Below are positions 43,866 to 53,836 of a stretch of DNA of 64,000 bases, one piece after another. Source of the stretch: Salinadaptatus halalkaliphilus (lineage in GTDB: Archaea; Halobacteriota; Halobacteria; Halobacteriales; Natrialbaceae). Location: contig NZ_RBZW01000021.1 in assembly GCF_006543045.1 (NCBI RefSeq), positions 62,001 through 126,000 on the forward strand, given 5' to 3'. The position numbers were made by a program, and so were the translations under genes. The first letter of the stretch is position 1, and every line of letters starts with the position of its first letter. The notes beneath the pieces were generated by a model. It searched no databases. It was not told the DNA's origin and was given only the letters and a program-made list of their open reading frames with translations.

Positions 43866-45209
43866 ATGACTGAGAGAGAACACGCCTACAGCGAATCCGA
43901 ACTCGAGTCTGTTGAGGACCCCATCACAGCGCAGGCCGACATCTGTATCGTCGGGCTTGGCTACGTTGGCTTACCGCTGGCCTACGAATTTGACGCCGCC
44001 GGCCACGACGTGGCTGGCGTCGATGTCGATCCCGACACGATCGAGACACTCGAGTCGGGGACCGATCCGACGGGTGACGTCGGTGACACGGCGATTGCGG
44101 ACAGCGGTCTCGAATTCACGACCGACCCGACCGTCATCGAGGATGCAACGTACGTTATCGTCGCCGTCCCGACACCAGTGACCGACCGCGAGAGACCGAA
44201 CCTCGAGCTCGTCGAAAACGCGGGCACCACGGTCGGTCGTCACCTCCAACCGGGGACGACCGTCGTCCTCGAGTCGACGGTCTATCCCGGTGGGACTCGA
44301 GACGTGTTCGTCCCGGCGATCGAGGAGACTGCGACCCTGACGGCCGGTAAGGATTTCGGCGTCGGCTACTCGCCGGAGCGAATGGTCCCCGGCGACGACG
44401 AACGCGGCCTTCGCAACGTCGTCAAAATCGTCAGCGCGCTTACCGACGAGACGCTCGCAGACCTCGCTGCCCTCTACGAAACGATCGTCGACGCTGGCGT
44501 GCATCGGGCCCCGACGATGGCGACCGCCGAGGCCGCAAAGTGCGTCGAGAACACCCAGCGAGATGTCAATATCGCCCTGGTCAACGAACTGGCGATGGTC
44601 TGTGACCACCTCGGTCTGGATACCCAGGCGGTCCTCGAGGCCGCGGGCACGAAGTGGAACTTCCACGACTACCGACCCGGACTCGTCGGCGGACACTGCA
44701 TCCCCGTCGATCCGTTCTACCTGATCGACGAGAGCGAACAGCGCGGGTTTTCGCCGGAGCTCATTCAGCAGGCACGCGAGGTCAACGACTCCGTCCCGAA
44801 CCACGTCGCCGAGATGACCATCAGAGCGCTCAACGAGGCCGGAAACGTCTTACAGGACAGCCGGATCCTCGTCCTCGGACTGACGTACAAACCAAACGTC
44901 GCCGACATTCGAACGTCCAAAATCGGGGCCGTCATCGACTCGCTACAGGAGTACGGTATCTCGGTGGCCGGCTTCGACCCCCACGCCGACAACGAGGAAA
45001 TGGCCGCGGAGTTCGGAATCGACATCCAGAAAGAGCTATCGACGGTCGATGTCGACGGACTTCTCGTCGGCACGACCCACGACGAATTCCACGGACTCAA
45101 CTTCGGTGACCTCGCGTTCGATATGAGCGAGCCACCCGTCCTCGTCGATGTCGACGGTGCGTTCGACGAACAGGCAACCGAACACGGATTCGTGTATCGA
45201 CGGCTCTGA
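43866..45209 (+). CDS. Nucleotide-sugar (UDP-sugar) 6-dehydrogenase
   Basis: A 447-residue NAD-dependent enzyme of the UDP-glucose/UDP-N-acetylmannosamine dehydrogenase family that oxidises the sugar C6 to a carboxylate. The NAD-binding site is ICIVGLGYVGLPLAYEFDAA (about residue 27); the central helix has AAKCVENTQRDVNIALVNEL; the catalytic cysteine is in LVGGHCIPVDPFYL; and the C-terminal domain has VLGLTYKPNVADIRTSK. The pattern is closest to the WecC/TviB side of the family. It is the first gene of the glycan operon; its stop overlaps the next start (TGATG). Confidence 0.92.
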   Translation: MTEREHAYSESELESVEDPITAQADICIVGLGYVGLPLAYEFDAAGHDVAGVDVDPDTIETLESGTDPTGDVGDTAIADSGLEFTTDPTVIEDATYVIVAVPTPVTDRERPNLELVENAGTTVGRHLQPGTTVVLESTVYPGGTRDVFVPAIEETATLTAGKDFGVGYSPERMVPGDDERGLRNVVKIVSALTDETLADLAALYETIVDAGVHRAPTMATAEAAKCVENTQRDVNIALVNELAMVCDHLGLDTQAVLEAAGTKWNFHDYRPGLVGGHCIPVDPFYLIDESEQRGFSPELIQQAREVNDSVPNHVAEMTIRALNEAGNVLQDSRILVLGLTYKPNVADIRTSKIGAVIDSLQEYGISVAGFDPHADNEEMAAEFGIDIQKELSTVDVDGLLVGTTHDEFHGLNFGDLAFDMSEPPVLVDVDGAFDEQATEHGFVYRRL

Positions 45210-46288
45210 TGTACCGGGAGCACTCGATCGGCGTCGTCGTCCCCGCGTACAACGAAGCGGGTTTTATCGGCGACGTAATCCAGGCGATGCCAGCCTACGT
45301 CGATGCGATATACGTCATCGACGACTGTTCGACCGATAGCACCTGGGACGAGATCCAGGAAGCCGCTCGAGCGGACGCTGCCCAACAGGTCGATCCGCCC
45401 CTCGAGTACGAGACGATGGCGGACGACGAGGCACAACTCCTCTCGGACGGTGGCACGTCACGACTCGACGAACGGGCGACCGTACACGAGCCTATCGGTC
45501 GGGTCACACCGCTTCGACACCACGAAAATATCGGCGCCGGCGGCGCGATCAAAACAGGCTATCTGGCCACGCTCGAGGACGGGATCGATGTCACGGTGAC
45601 CGTCGACGGCGACGGCCAGATGGATCTCGCCCAGATGAGCCGGTTGCTCGATCCGATCGTCGAGGGAGACGCCGATTACGCGAAAGGCAACCGGTTGCTG
45701 TACAGAGAGTACCGGAAAGCGATGCCGACCTTCCGGTTCGTCGGTAATACGGCGCTGACGTTCTTGACGAAAATAGCCAGTGGGTACTGGAAGACGATGG
45801 ATCCACAGAACGGGTATACGGCGATTTCCAAGCGCGCATTAACCGCCGTCGACGTCGGCTCGTTGTACGAATATTACGGCTACTGCAACGATCTGCTCGT
45901 GAAACTGAACGCCAGCAATATGCGCGTCGCAGACGTCGCGATGCCGGCCGTCTACGGTGAGGAAGAATCGAGTATCACGTATACGACATACATCCGAAAA
46001 GTATCGTGGATGCTGTTTCGGAACTTCTGGTGGCGGTTACAGTCGAAATACCTCGTCCGGGACTTTCACCCGCTTGTCTTGTTCTACCTCCTCGGCATTG
46101 GAACCGTCTGTCTCGGAGTGGCCACAGCGACGTGGTCGGTCTACTCGAGTGTTGTCTACGATTGGCAGCTATTCACGCCTATCGCGATCAGCGGACTGTT
46201 CGTCCTCGCCGGCACATGGAGCGTACTCACCGCAATGGAAGCGGACATGAAAGCGAACGAACCGAACGAGATGCAGGTGTTCGAATGA
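45209..46288 (+). CDS. Membrane-attached family 2 glycosyltransferase
   Basis: A 359-residue GT2 enzyme like dolichyl-phosphate sugar synthases. The N-terminal GT-A domain has IGVVVPAYNEAGFIGDVI, VIDDCSTDSTWDEI and the metal motif VTVDGDGQMDLAQM. An extra ~50-residue acidic insertion (about 55-105) separates the first strands. Two C-terminal membrane helices follow (LVLFYLLGIGTVCLGVATA; LFTPIAISGLFVLAG). It probably charges a lipid carrier with a sugar on the cytoplasmic face. It is coupled to both neighbours. Confidence 0.9.
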   Translation: MYREHSIGVVVPAYNEAGFIGDVIQAMPAYVDAIYVIDDCSTDSTWDEIQEAARADAAQQVDPPLEYETMADDEAQLLSDGGTSRLDERATVHEPIGRVTPLRHHENIGAGGAIKTGYLATLEDGIDVTVTVDGDGQMDLAQMSRLLDPIVEGDADYAKGNRLLYREYRKAMPTFRFVGNTALTFLTKIASGYWKTMDPQNGYTAISKRALTAVDVGSLYEYYGYCNDLLVKLNASNMRVADVAMPAVYGEEESSITYTTYIRKVSWMLFRNFWWRLQSKYLVRDFHPLVLFYLLGIGTVCLGVATATWSVYSSVVYDWQLFTPIAISGLFVLAGTWSVLTAMEADMKANEPNEMQVFE

Positions 46289-47316
46289 ACGTCGTCGTGA
46301 CGATTCAACATCCGGCACACGTACACTTTTTCAAAAACGCCATTCGTGAGCTGGCAGTCGACGAATCGGTGTACGTCTTCGTCAGAGAGAACGATATTGC
46401 GACCGACTTGCTGACCGAGTACGGCATCGAACACGAGGTGCTGGCCGGTCGCTCGGACTCGTTCTTGCAGCTGGCTCGCACGCAACTTCGCTACGAACGT
46501 CGTCTCCTCGAGCGGGCACGACAGATCGAGCCGGACGTGATGGCGGCGATCGGTGAACCCGGCGTTGCCCACGTCTCACGTGCCGTCGGGAGTACGAGTC
46601 TGGTCTTTACCGATACCGAACACGCCACGCTACAGAACGCACTGGCATTCCCATTTAGTCATCGGATCTACACACCGACCTGCTACAAGGACTCGATCGG
46701 CGACAAACAGATCGAATACCCCGGTTATCACGAACTTGCATACCTTCACCCCGAGCGGTTCGATCCTGACCCATCGATTCTATCCGAGATCGACGCGACC
46801 GAAGACGAGACACTCGTCATCATGCGACTGGTGTCGTGGGACGCCGCTCACGATGTCGGCAACAGCGGATTCGATGGCGTCCACGAAGTCGTGTCACGTC
46901 TCGAGGCAGAAGGTGCGCGGGTACTGATCACGTCGGAAAGTCGACTCCCGCCGTCGTTGGAACGGTGTCGGATCACCGTCGCGCCACACAGAGTACACCA
47001 TCTCATGTATTATGCGGATCTGTTTATCGGTGAGAGCCCGACGATGGCGACTGAAAGTGCGGTGCTTGGCACACCGGCGATATACATCTCATCGATCGAG
47101 CTGGGATACGTCGACGAGATCAGCGACGAGTACGGGTTGATCTTCAATTTCTATTCGGAGAACAGAGAGCACAATGGATTACGGAAAGCAGTAGCGATTC
47201 TGAGCGACGACTCGCCGACGAAGTGGGAACGGCGACGAGAGGCCCTCCTCGAGGCAAAGCTGGACACGACCTCGTTTATGCTCGACGAAATCTACAACGC
47301 GGGGCGATCGAAATGA
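46285..47316 (+). CDS. DUF354-family (GT-B-like) glycan protein
   Basis: A 343-residue protein, start ATG 46285, overlapping the upstream stop (ATGA). The pattern is DUF354: VTIQHPAHVHFFKNAIREL at the N-terminus and PHRVHHLMYYADLFIGESPT, then MATESAVLGTPAIYISSIEL in the C-terminal half, resembling the UDP-sugar-binding half of GT-B enzymes. Members occur in archaeal surface-polysaccharide clusters but lack a defined reaction. The next gene starts within its stop codon. Confidence 0.85.
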   Translation: MNVVVTIQHPAHVHFFKNAIRELAVDESVYVFVRENDIATDLLTEYGIEHEVLAGRSDSFLQLARTQLRYERRLLERARQIEPDVMAAIGEPGVAHVSRAVGSTSLVFTDTEHATLQNALAFPFSHRIYTPTCYKDSIGDKQIEYPGYHELAYLHPERFDPDPSILSEIDATEDETLVIMRLVSWDAAHDVGNSGFDGVHEVVSRLEAEGARVLITSESRLPPSLERCRITVAPHRVHHLMYYADLFIGESPTMATESAVLGTPAIYISSIELGYVDEISDEYGLIFNFYSENREHNGLRKAVAILSDDSPTKWERRREALLEAKLDTTSFMLDEIYNAGRSK

Positions 47317-48518
47317 GCGTACACAAACCAACCAGAACACGTCAGGACACATCGCCTGTCGGGAACAAGCTGCTCGTCATCGCACACAACTACAGTAACT
47401 TTACCAAAGGACAGATCGACGCGATCGCGGATCGGTTCGACACCGTGTTGGTAGCCGTCCGGTACAATCGCTTTACGGAGCTATCGGCAGTTATCGATTC
47501 GGATACGTTGAAAAAGTACGGTCGCGAGTTCAAAATCGCCGATTCGGCCCCCGAGAACGTCGAAATTGTCCCCATTCCGCTGACGTACGCGCCCGTCAGC
47601 ACCTGGTACAGATATCTCGGGAAACACCACTACTGGGCGACGAAGATGAAACTCGGTGGCCGACTGGAGACGTTCGATGTCGTCCACGCCCACTTCAGTT
47701 GGACCGCCGGATACGTCGCCACGAAACTGGCGACCGAATTCGACATGGAGAGTGTCATTACGGTCCACGAAAACGAGGATCGGCTCTACGACGAACTTCG
47801 ATCGGAAAACGACGATCTCTACTGGACGTGGGAAAACGCAGACGCCATTATCCGGGTCAACGAGAAAGATTGTGCGAAACTGGCCCGCTTCAACGATGAT
47901 ATCTACGCGATTCCGAACGGATACGATCGAGATCGGTTCCCGCTTCAATCGACTACGGATGCCAGAACACAACTCGGCGTGTCACAGGATGCCAAGATCG
48001 TCTTTTCGGTCGGGGGACTCATTCCCCGAAAGCGCTACCAGTTGCTGATTGAAGCGATAGCCGATACCAGTTCGTCGGAACAGGTGATCTGTGCAATCGG
48101 CGGACGGGGAAAGGAGCGAGCGGCCTTAGAAGACCTCGCGGAGACACACAGCGACGACGGCCTCGAGATACGGATCCTCGGATTCATTCCCGACGAAGCG
48201 CTCGCGGCTTGGATGAACGCGTGTGATATTTTCGCGCTCGCGAGCGAGTCAGAGGGGAACCCAACGGTGATGTTCGAGGCGCTTGGCTGTGGCAAACCCT
48301 ACGTCGGCACTAACGTCGGTGGCGTCGACGAGATCATCACCGAAGAGACGTACGGATTGCTCTGCGACCCGGACGACAAAGCGGCGCTTACGGACGTGTT
48401 ACAGCGTGGCCTCGAGAACGAGTGGGATCGCGATGCGATCCTCGAATACGGTCGCCAATACTCGTGGGACGATATCGCGAGTGACGTATACGATGTCTAT
48501 CGGGATGCTCAAGAGTGA
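47313..48518 (+). CDS. Family 4 glycosyltransferase
   Basis: A 401-residue GT-B enzyme, start ATG 47313 (ATGA overlap with the upstream stop). The acceptor domain has DVVHAHFSWTAGYVATKLAT and VITVHENEDRL; the donor domain has FSVGGLIPRKRYQLLIEAI, LGFIPDEALAAWMNACDIF and the GT4 glutamate motif ALASESEGNPTVMFEALGCG. It transfers a nucleotide-activated sugar to a growing glycan. It ends overlapping the ParB-like gene. Confidence 0.92.
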   Translation: MSVHKPTRTRQDTSPVGNKLLVIAHNYSNFTKGQIDAIADRFDTVLVAVRYNRFTELSAVIDSDTLKKYGREFKIADSAPENVEIVPIPLTYAPVSTWYRYLGKHHYWATKMKLGGRLETFDVVHAHFSWTAGYVATKLATEFDMESVITVHENEDRLYDELRSENDDLYWTWENADAIIRVNEKDCAKLARFNDDIYAIPNGYDRDRFPLQSTTDARTQLGVSQDAKIVFSVGGLIPRKRYQLLIEAIADTSSSEQVICAIGGRGKERAALEDLAETHSDDGLEIRILGFIPDEALAAWMNACDIFALASESEGNPTVMFEALGCGKPYVGTNVGGVDEIITEETYGLLCDPDDKAALTDVLQRGLENEWDRDAILEYGRQYSWDDIASDVYDVYRDAQE

Positions 48519-49245
48519 CTGCGTTCGGATCGTCGTCGGGGTAGCGGCGATCGTATCGCGATACAGCCTCAAATACGTCCGATTGGTACAGTGGTACTTG
48601 CTCGACCATTACCCCCACCCATTTCAGCGAATATACGTCGATCCTGCGAAGATACAGACGTACGGTGGGCGATTCACCAACAACCCATACCGGTACGGTG
48701 GGCGGTTCAGCCTCGCGTACTACGCAGGTGCCACAGTTCGGGGTGGACGGTGGGACAGGGACACCGAGTGTGTCACCGGATCGGCAAAATACAACGCCGT
48801 ATTCGATCGCTACGAACACGGCTGTCGCTGGGAAGAGACGGGAATCTACGACGAAATCAGCGAGCGGGCAGCCCGAACTGGCAGTTACGACGGCTGTACG
48901 ACGAGAGACGATATCGAGCGACGATACGAGCGCATCGATGCGCTGTACGAACGTATCAAGGCCGAGGGTTACGAAGACGACGGATCGCTGGATCAGGTCT
49001 GTGTGAACATCGGCCGCGACGGCGAGATCATGTTCAATGGAAACGGCAACCATCGGCTGTTCATTGCGAAGGTATTAGGAATTCGTGAAATCCCGGTTCG
49101 CGTTCTCGTTCGACACGAGCGCTGGATGCACAAACGAAAGCAATTTGTCGACGAGAGAGCAGCCGATGCGGAAAGCGAGGTCCACGCAGTCCGTGCCGAC
49201 CACCCGGATTTACAAGACCTGGCGCCTCGAGAACGGACCGATTGA
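48505..49245 (+). CDS. ParB/sulfiredoxin-fold-like protein in glycan cluster
   Basis: A 246-residue protein that starts inside the end of the glycosyltransferase gene (ATG 48505, or 48493 four codons earlier). The C-terminal part has a ParB-N-like signature: DQVCVNIGRDGEIMFNGNGN, HRLFIAKVLGIREIPVRVLV. The N-terminal half is rich in Tyr, Arg and Gly (YGGRFTNNPYRYGGRF). ParB-like folds can bind CTP or other nucleotides, so a kinase- or transferase-like role in glycan synthesis is possible but unproven. Confidence 0.68.
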   Translation: MLKSDCVRIVVGVAAIVSRYSLKYVRLVQWYLLDHYPHPFQRIYVDPAKIQTYGGRFTNNPYRYGGRFSLAYYAGATVRGGRWDRDTECVTGSAKYNAVFDRYEHGCRWEETGIYDEISERAARTGSYDGCTTRDDIERRYERIDALYERIKAEGYEDDGSLDQVCVNIGRDGEIMFNGNGNHRLFIAKVLGIREIPVRVLVRHERWMHKRKQFVDERAADAESEVHAVRADHPDLQDLAPRERTD

Positions 49246-49259
49246 TCGGATTTCCAGTA

Positions 49260-51038
49260 TCATTGACTATCTACGTAATAGGCCCTGAACTCACCGGACG
49301 AATGAATGCGGTGAATATTCGGATCGTGCTCGAGATACCTGAAGTCGTCGTCGGTGAATCGAAACCCCTGATACAGTTCCTGTTCGCGGCGTTCGTCGGC
49401 AGCACTGATCAGAAGATACGTATCAGTTGGGTAGAGGGCCGGCAGGTCCTGGCCGGCGAAATGGTCCGGGGCACCGCCGCGTCGAACGCCGTCGTGATAG
49501 TACTCCTGGCGGTCGCGTTCGGCGGGCCCGTGTATCGCGTGTCCGTAGCGACTCGCGTGCGATCGCACGTGATCGTAGGCGATACCCGTCTGTTCGTGCT
49601 CGAGGATCGTCCCGTACCCGTTCATATCCGCTTCGGTGACATGTTCCGTATCCTGATGGATGTAGCCCGAGGGGTGGACGATACCCAACGAGAGCACCAG
49701 AAAGACGAGCAGACACGGAACGAGGACGACGCGCGAGTCGATCGGCAGACGGGAAACCGTATACGCTCTGGTCGCGATCGCGCCGACGATTGTCACGATC
49801 ACCATCACGAACCCAGCAAAGCGAAAGAACATCGTCACTCGATTTGTCACGAGGAACAAGACCATCGCGCCACCGAGGGGGACGAGACCGACCATAGCGC
49901 TCACCACGGTGATGTCCCGGAACGCATCGCGTGGTGGGACTGTCCGGCGACGCCACAGCAGCCGAACGCTCCGATCGAGCGTATACACGGCTGCGACGAC
50001 GCTGACGACGAGACTCACCGAAAACAGTTTCAAAAAGAGGAGTCCGAGACTGCTGCCGAGTTCGCCCAACGACGACCCGCGTTGTGAGACCTCTCCCGCG
50101 GTCTCGGCGCCTTCGACCGTGTAGACGGCTAATCCGGAGACGAAGTTCGTAAACGAACTCTCGAACCGAATCCAGAGCCACGTCACTGCGCCGAGCACGA
50201 GTGACTGGCGAAACAATGCGGTGATGTCGCCGCGGTCGGTTGCGGTCAACCGTGTCATAGCCCACAAGAGTGCACCGACGACGGGCAAAAAGAACACGAG
50301 AACGACCGCGAACATCGGATGCAAGACGAGCACGACGCCACACAGCACCAGTGCGAGGAGGCGGCTTCGAAACGACTGCTCGAGTACCGACAGGGCGATC
50401 GTAAACAACACGAGCGGGATCACGAACAGTGCAAAATTTCGTGGCGACGCCTCGACGTGAATCGTGGCGTGATTGATCGGGAGCAAGAACGCGGCGAAAA
50501 ACACGCCAAGCGTCATCGCGCCAGGCCGGTGGTCGAGTCGGCGAACGAGAAGACCGACGAACAGGACGAAGATGCCGACGAACAGCGTCGAGATGAGCAT
50601 GAGTGACGTTCGAATCGGGATTCCGGAGAGCTGATGTAACCCATATGCGAACAGATGCGTTCCGGGGTACAACAACTCGGTCCCGTCCCTGGCACCGGCG
50701 CGTAACTCCCGCGTCCATCCGAGATGCGTCATCATGTCGCCTTCACCGAGGAAATGGTAGCCACGAAGGAGCGGGAGTGCAACGACGAGCAACACGGCAT
50801 ACACCACCGCACCGAGTGCCAGCCCGTTCGATCGCCCAGCCTCGAGGCGGGAGAGCGCGACGAACGTCCCGAGAACCAGGACAGTTCCGAGACATACCCA
50901 GAACGCCAGTGGTGTTTCACGATAGACGTTGAGTTCGTATCCCGTTGCTGGGTTCAGGACCGCCACCGCTGCGGCGACGCCACCGGCAAAGAAACACGCG
51001 ATAATCGTACTCTTGTACCGTCGGTCTCCGCTGTCCAT
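49260..51038 (-). CDS. Polytopic membrane protein, possible GT-C-type transferase
   Basis: A 592-residue protein with about 12-14 membrane helices in the first 460 residues and a ~110-residue hydrophilic C-terminal domain. An acidic motif in the first outer loop (YHFLGEGDMMTHLGWTREL) resembles the D/E-containing loop of GT-C glycosyltransferases and O-antigen-type enzymes. I cannot name a family. It faces the ParB-like gene tail to tail across 14 bases and is 186 bases downstream of the flippase gene on the same strand. Confidence 0.7.
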   Translation of the reverse strand: MDSGDRRYKSTIIACFFAGGVAAAVAVLNPATGYELNVYRETPLAFWVCLGTVLVLGTFVALSRLEAGRSNGLALGAVVYAVLLVVALPLLRGYHFLGEGDMMTHLGWTRELRAGARDGTELLYPGTHLFAYGLHQLSGIPIRTSLMLISTLFVGIFVLFVGLLVRRLDHRPGAMTLGVFFAAFLLPINHATIHVEASPRNFALFVIPLVLFTIALSVLEQSFRSRLLALVLCGVVLVLHPMFAVVLVFFLPVVGALLWAMTRLTATDRGDITALFRQSLVLGAVTWLWIRFESSFTNFVSGLAVYTVEGAETAGEVSQRGSSLGELGSSLGLLFLKLFSVSLVVSVVAAVYTLDRSVRLLWRRRTVPPRDAFRDITVVSAMVGLVPLGGAMVLFLVTNRVTMFFRFAGFVMVIVTIVGAIATRAYTVSRLPIDSRVVLVPCLLVFLVLSLGIVHPSGYIHQDTEHVTEADMNGYGTILEHEQTGIAYDHVRSHASRYGHAIHGPAERDRQEYYHDGVRRGGAPDHFAGQDLPALYPTDTYLLISAADERREQELYQGFRFTDDDFRYLEHDPNIHRIHSSGEFRAYYVDSQ

Positions 51039-51224
51039 ATACTGTTGTACGTACTAGTTCTCGTACTTTGATAAACCAATTATGGTACAACATTATCGAA
51101 GAAATGGGAAATATAATATTAGTCCACCGTTGCAACGAGTGTACTCGAGACGGCAGTCGGGTTGGAGCCCCGAAACCGATCGACGGATCGGGTATCGAGC
51201 AGCCAGGGGCGGATCAGACAGAAG

Positions 51225-52694
51225 TTATCCGGTGACGACCGAGACCGCGTCGTCGGGATCGACCAGTCCAACGAGGACCGACAGCACGGCCCAGACTGCC
51301 ACGCCGACGCCGACGACGAGCAACAGCGTAAACAAGCCCGTGATGAACTCGAGGGAGACGAAAACGACGACCGACATCACACCCGTAATGGCGACGATCC
51401 GTGTGAGTGTAGACAGCAGGGCTACGAGTCGAAGCTCGAGTTCGACGTGAATGAGGTACACGTTGAAGACCGTATAGATCCCGTGGGTGAGGACCGTCGT
51501 AATCGCTGCACCGGCGATTCCGATCACCGGAATCAACGCGACGTTCAGGCCGAAGTTGAGGGTCGCAGTCAGTCCCTTGGCGATCGCTCGATCTCGAGCG
51601 CGACCGAGAAAATCGAGGGCGTGGCCGGCGATGTTCATGATCGCACGAAGGACGATGTACGCGCTGAAAATCTGGAGAACGGGAACCGCACCGACGTAGT
51701 CGGGACCGAACACGAAACGGATCATCGGGTCGGAGACGAGGACGAGTCCGGCGGCGGCGGGGACGTAGATCAACAGCGAGTTCGTGACTGCGACTTCGAA
51801 CAGATCACGGGCGTGCTCGAGGTTGCCGTCTGCTTTTTCGGCGCCGAACGTCGGTGACAGCGTGAATCCGAGTGCGGTCATCGGCTTCTCGAGGAACTCG
51901 ATAGCCTGTTTGCTGATCGTGTAGTAGCCGACCGCGACCGGCGTGAGGAAGAAACCGATCAACACCGTATCGACCTGTTTTTCGATAACGGTTGCGGTGC
52001 TGGTTGCGGTCAACGGGACCGTGTACTCGGCCAGCCGACGCCGGAGGCCCGGTTCTGGCGGCTCGTCGGTGACCCGCGGTCGATAGTGTCGGGTATAGAC
52101 GAGGACGAATCCGATCACCGTTGCGACGACGTAGCCGAGAATGTAGCCGCCGAGTGCACCGACCGCGCCGTAGCTGGCAAGCACCAGTCCGATGCTGAAG
52201 ACCAGTCGCCCGCCGCGATTGATGCCGTGGACGACGGCGGCCGATTCAATGGCTTCGAACCCCTGTAACACAAGACGGACGTACTTCGTCAGCGTCCCGA
52301 AGACGACATAGAGGACACCCAGGAGGAGAAATGGGGCCAAATCCGGCTCGTCGACAAACTCGGCGAGCAGCTGGTGGCCAATCAGAAGGCCAACAGCGCC
52401 GATCGTGATCGTGATCGCGTTCAACAGGAGTGACGTCCGAACGATATGCGGGATCTGCGACGGGTCAGTTTCCTTGTACTCCGAGAGATATCGGCCGGCA
52501 GACCGCGCGATCCCGAGTTTCGTCAGGACCATCAGAATGGTGAAAATCGATATCGAGAAGAACAACAACCCGTAGGCATCCGGCTCGAGAAATCGGGCCA
52601 GCCCGACGAGCAACAGCGCACCCGACACAGCTGCGACCAGCTGCCCGAGCAGTTCGGTCTTGAACCGCGAGAGGATCGATCGTGTCGGTGGCAT
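51225..52694 (-). CDS. Polysaccharide/oligosaccharide flippase (MOP superfamily, Wzx-like)
   Basis: A 489-residue protein with 14 predicted helices and the N-terminal pattern of MOP flippases (LGQLVAAVSGALLLVGLARF, then LEPDAYGLLFFSISIF). It should move a lipid-linked oligosaccharide across the membrane, like AglR-type proteins in haloarchaeal N-glycosylation. It starts at ATG 52694, 27 bases after the epimerase gene, probably in one operon with it. Confidence 0.88.
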   Translation of the reverse strand: MPPTRSILSRFKTELLGQLVAAVSGALLLVGLARFLEPDAYGLLFFSISIFTILMVLTKLGIARSAGRYLSEYKETDPSQIPHIVRTSLLLNAITITIGAVGLLIGHQLLAEFVDEPDLAPFLLLGVLYVVFGTLTKYVRLVLQGFEAIESAAVVHGINRGGRLVFSIGLVLASYGAVGALGGYILGYVVATVIGFVLVYTRHYRPRVTDEPPEPGLRRRLAEYTVPLTATSTATVIEKQVDTVLIGFFLTPVAVGYYTISKQAIEFLEKPMTALGFTLSPTFGAEKADGNLEHARDLFEVAVTNSLLIYVPAAAGLVLVSDPMIRFVFGPDYVGAVPVLQIFSAYIVLRAIMNIAGHALDFLGRARDRAIAKGLTATLNFGLNVALIPVIGIAGAAITTVLTHGIYTVFNVYLIHVELELRLVALLSTLTRIVAITGVMSVVVFVSLEFITGLFTLLLVVGVGVAVWAVLSVLVGLVDPDDAVSVVTG

Positions 52695-52721
52695 CGAGTA
52701 GCGGACCTGAGTGAGAATTGA

Positions 52722-53687
52722 TTACGCGTTCGAAACCGGCGACACCGTCTCGAGGTCGGCCGCGAGATCGCTCGCGACGCGTCGAACTGCCTCGTCGCTG
52801 CTGTATGCGGGCTTCCAGCCCAGCGCAGACAGTTTCTCTATCGACAGTTGCATCTTCGGAACGTCGCCCGTCCAGCCGCGAGAGCCGCCGGTGTAGGAAT
52901 ACGTCGGATCGAGGTTCATCTCCTCGCTCACGATGTCAGCGATCCGATCGACCGAGGTCGTCGTTCTCGTCCCGAGGTTGAAAATCCGCATCGGGCCGGC
53001 CGAATCGGCCGTCCGTTCGATCGCGTGTTCGATCGCGTCGACGCAGTCCGAGACGTGCATGTACGACTTCTCCTGTCGGCCGTTACCGAGAATCGTCAGT
53101 TCCTGCGGATCAGCCGCGAGCTTCTCGACGAAATCCGGAACCACTCCGGCACCGAATCGAGGACCGACGACGTTTGCAAATCGGAAGCTCCAGACAGAGA
53201 TATTGCGAGTGTGTGCATAGACCGACAGCAGCGATTCCTCGGCGAGTTTCGCTGCGCCGTAGGCGCTGATCGGCTCCAGCGGGGCGTAATCCTCGGGCGT
53301 CGGACGGGGCGCTTCGCCGTAGACCGTCGACGACGAGGTAAAGGCGACGTTCGAAACGCCGACGGCGTCCATCCGTTCGAGAAGCGCGTGGGTCATGTCG
53401 ACGTTTTCGTCGAACTGCGTGCGCGGATCGTCGCTGTTGACGTACTTGTCGGCAACCGCACAGTGAAACACTGCGTCGACATCGGCCGTGACGGTCTCCT
53501 CGAGTGTCTCCCGAGTCGAAAGATCACCTTCGAGAAACGTCACGTCGTCGGGGACCGAATCCCGGACGCCGTTAGAAAGATCGTCGACGACGCGGATGTC
53601 GTTATCGGCCGCGAGTTGTCGAGCGAGACAAGAGCCGACGAGTCCCGCACCACCGGTAACGAGAATCGTCTTGTTCTCGAGATTCAT
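52722..53687 (-). CDS. NAD-dependent nucleotide-sugar epimerase/dehydratase
   Basis: A 321-residue extended short-chain dehydrogenase. Start ATG 53687 (MNLENKTILVTGGAGLVGSC), two codons inside the open frame. The NAD loop is TGGAGLVGSCLA; the catalytic set is SSSTVYGEA and the YxxxK in SAYGAAKLAEE; substrate-binding residues lie in RFANVVGPRFGAG. It belongs with GalE-like UDP-sugar 4-epimerases; the exact sugar is unknown. It heads a minus-strand operon with the flippase. AT-rich DNA with promoter-like runs lies just upstream. Confidence 0.9.
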   Translation of the reverse strand: MNLENKTILVTGGAGLVGSCLARQLAADNDIRVVDDLSNGVRDSVPDDVTFLEGDLSTRETLEETVTADVDAVFHCAVADKYVNSDDPRTQFDENVDMTHALLERMDAVGVSNVAFTSSSTVYGEAPRPTPEDYAPLEPISAYGAAKLAEESLLSVYAHTRNISVWSFRFANVVGPRFGAGVVPDFVEKLAADPQELTILGNGRQEKSYMHVSDCVDAIEHAIERTADSAGPMRIFNLGTRTTTSVDRIADIVSEEMNLDPTYSYTGGSRGWTGDVPKMQLSIEKLSALGWKPAYSSDEAVRRVASDLAADLETVSPVSNA

Positions 53688-53836
53688 ATACAATACTAAA
53701 TTTAGTACTGTATTACTCTTATGATTTCTTGAAGTGGTATTAGAATAGTATCTCTAAACCATTCTATAGTAATAGAAATTATTTATATTTTATATAAATC
53801 AGTGAGATTTATAAAGATTACGCGCGGATACTGTGT

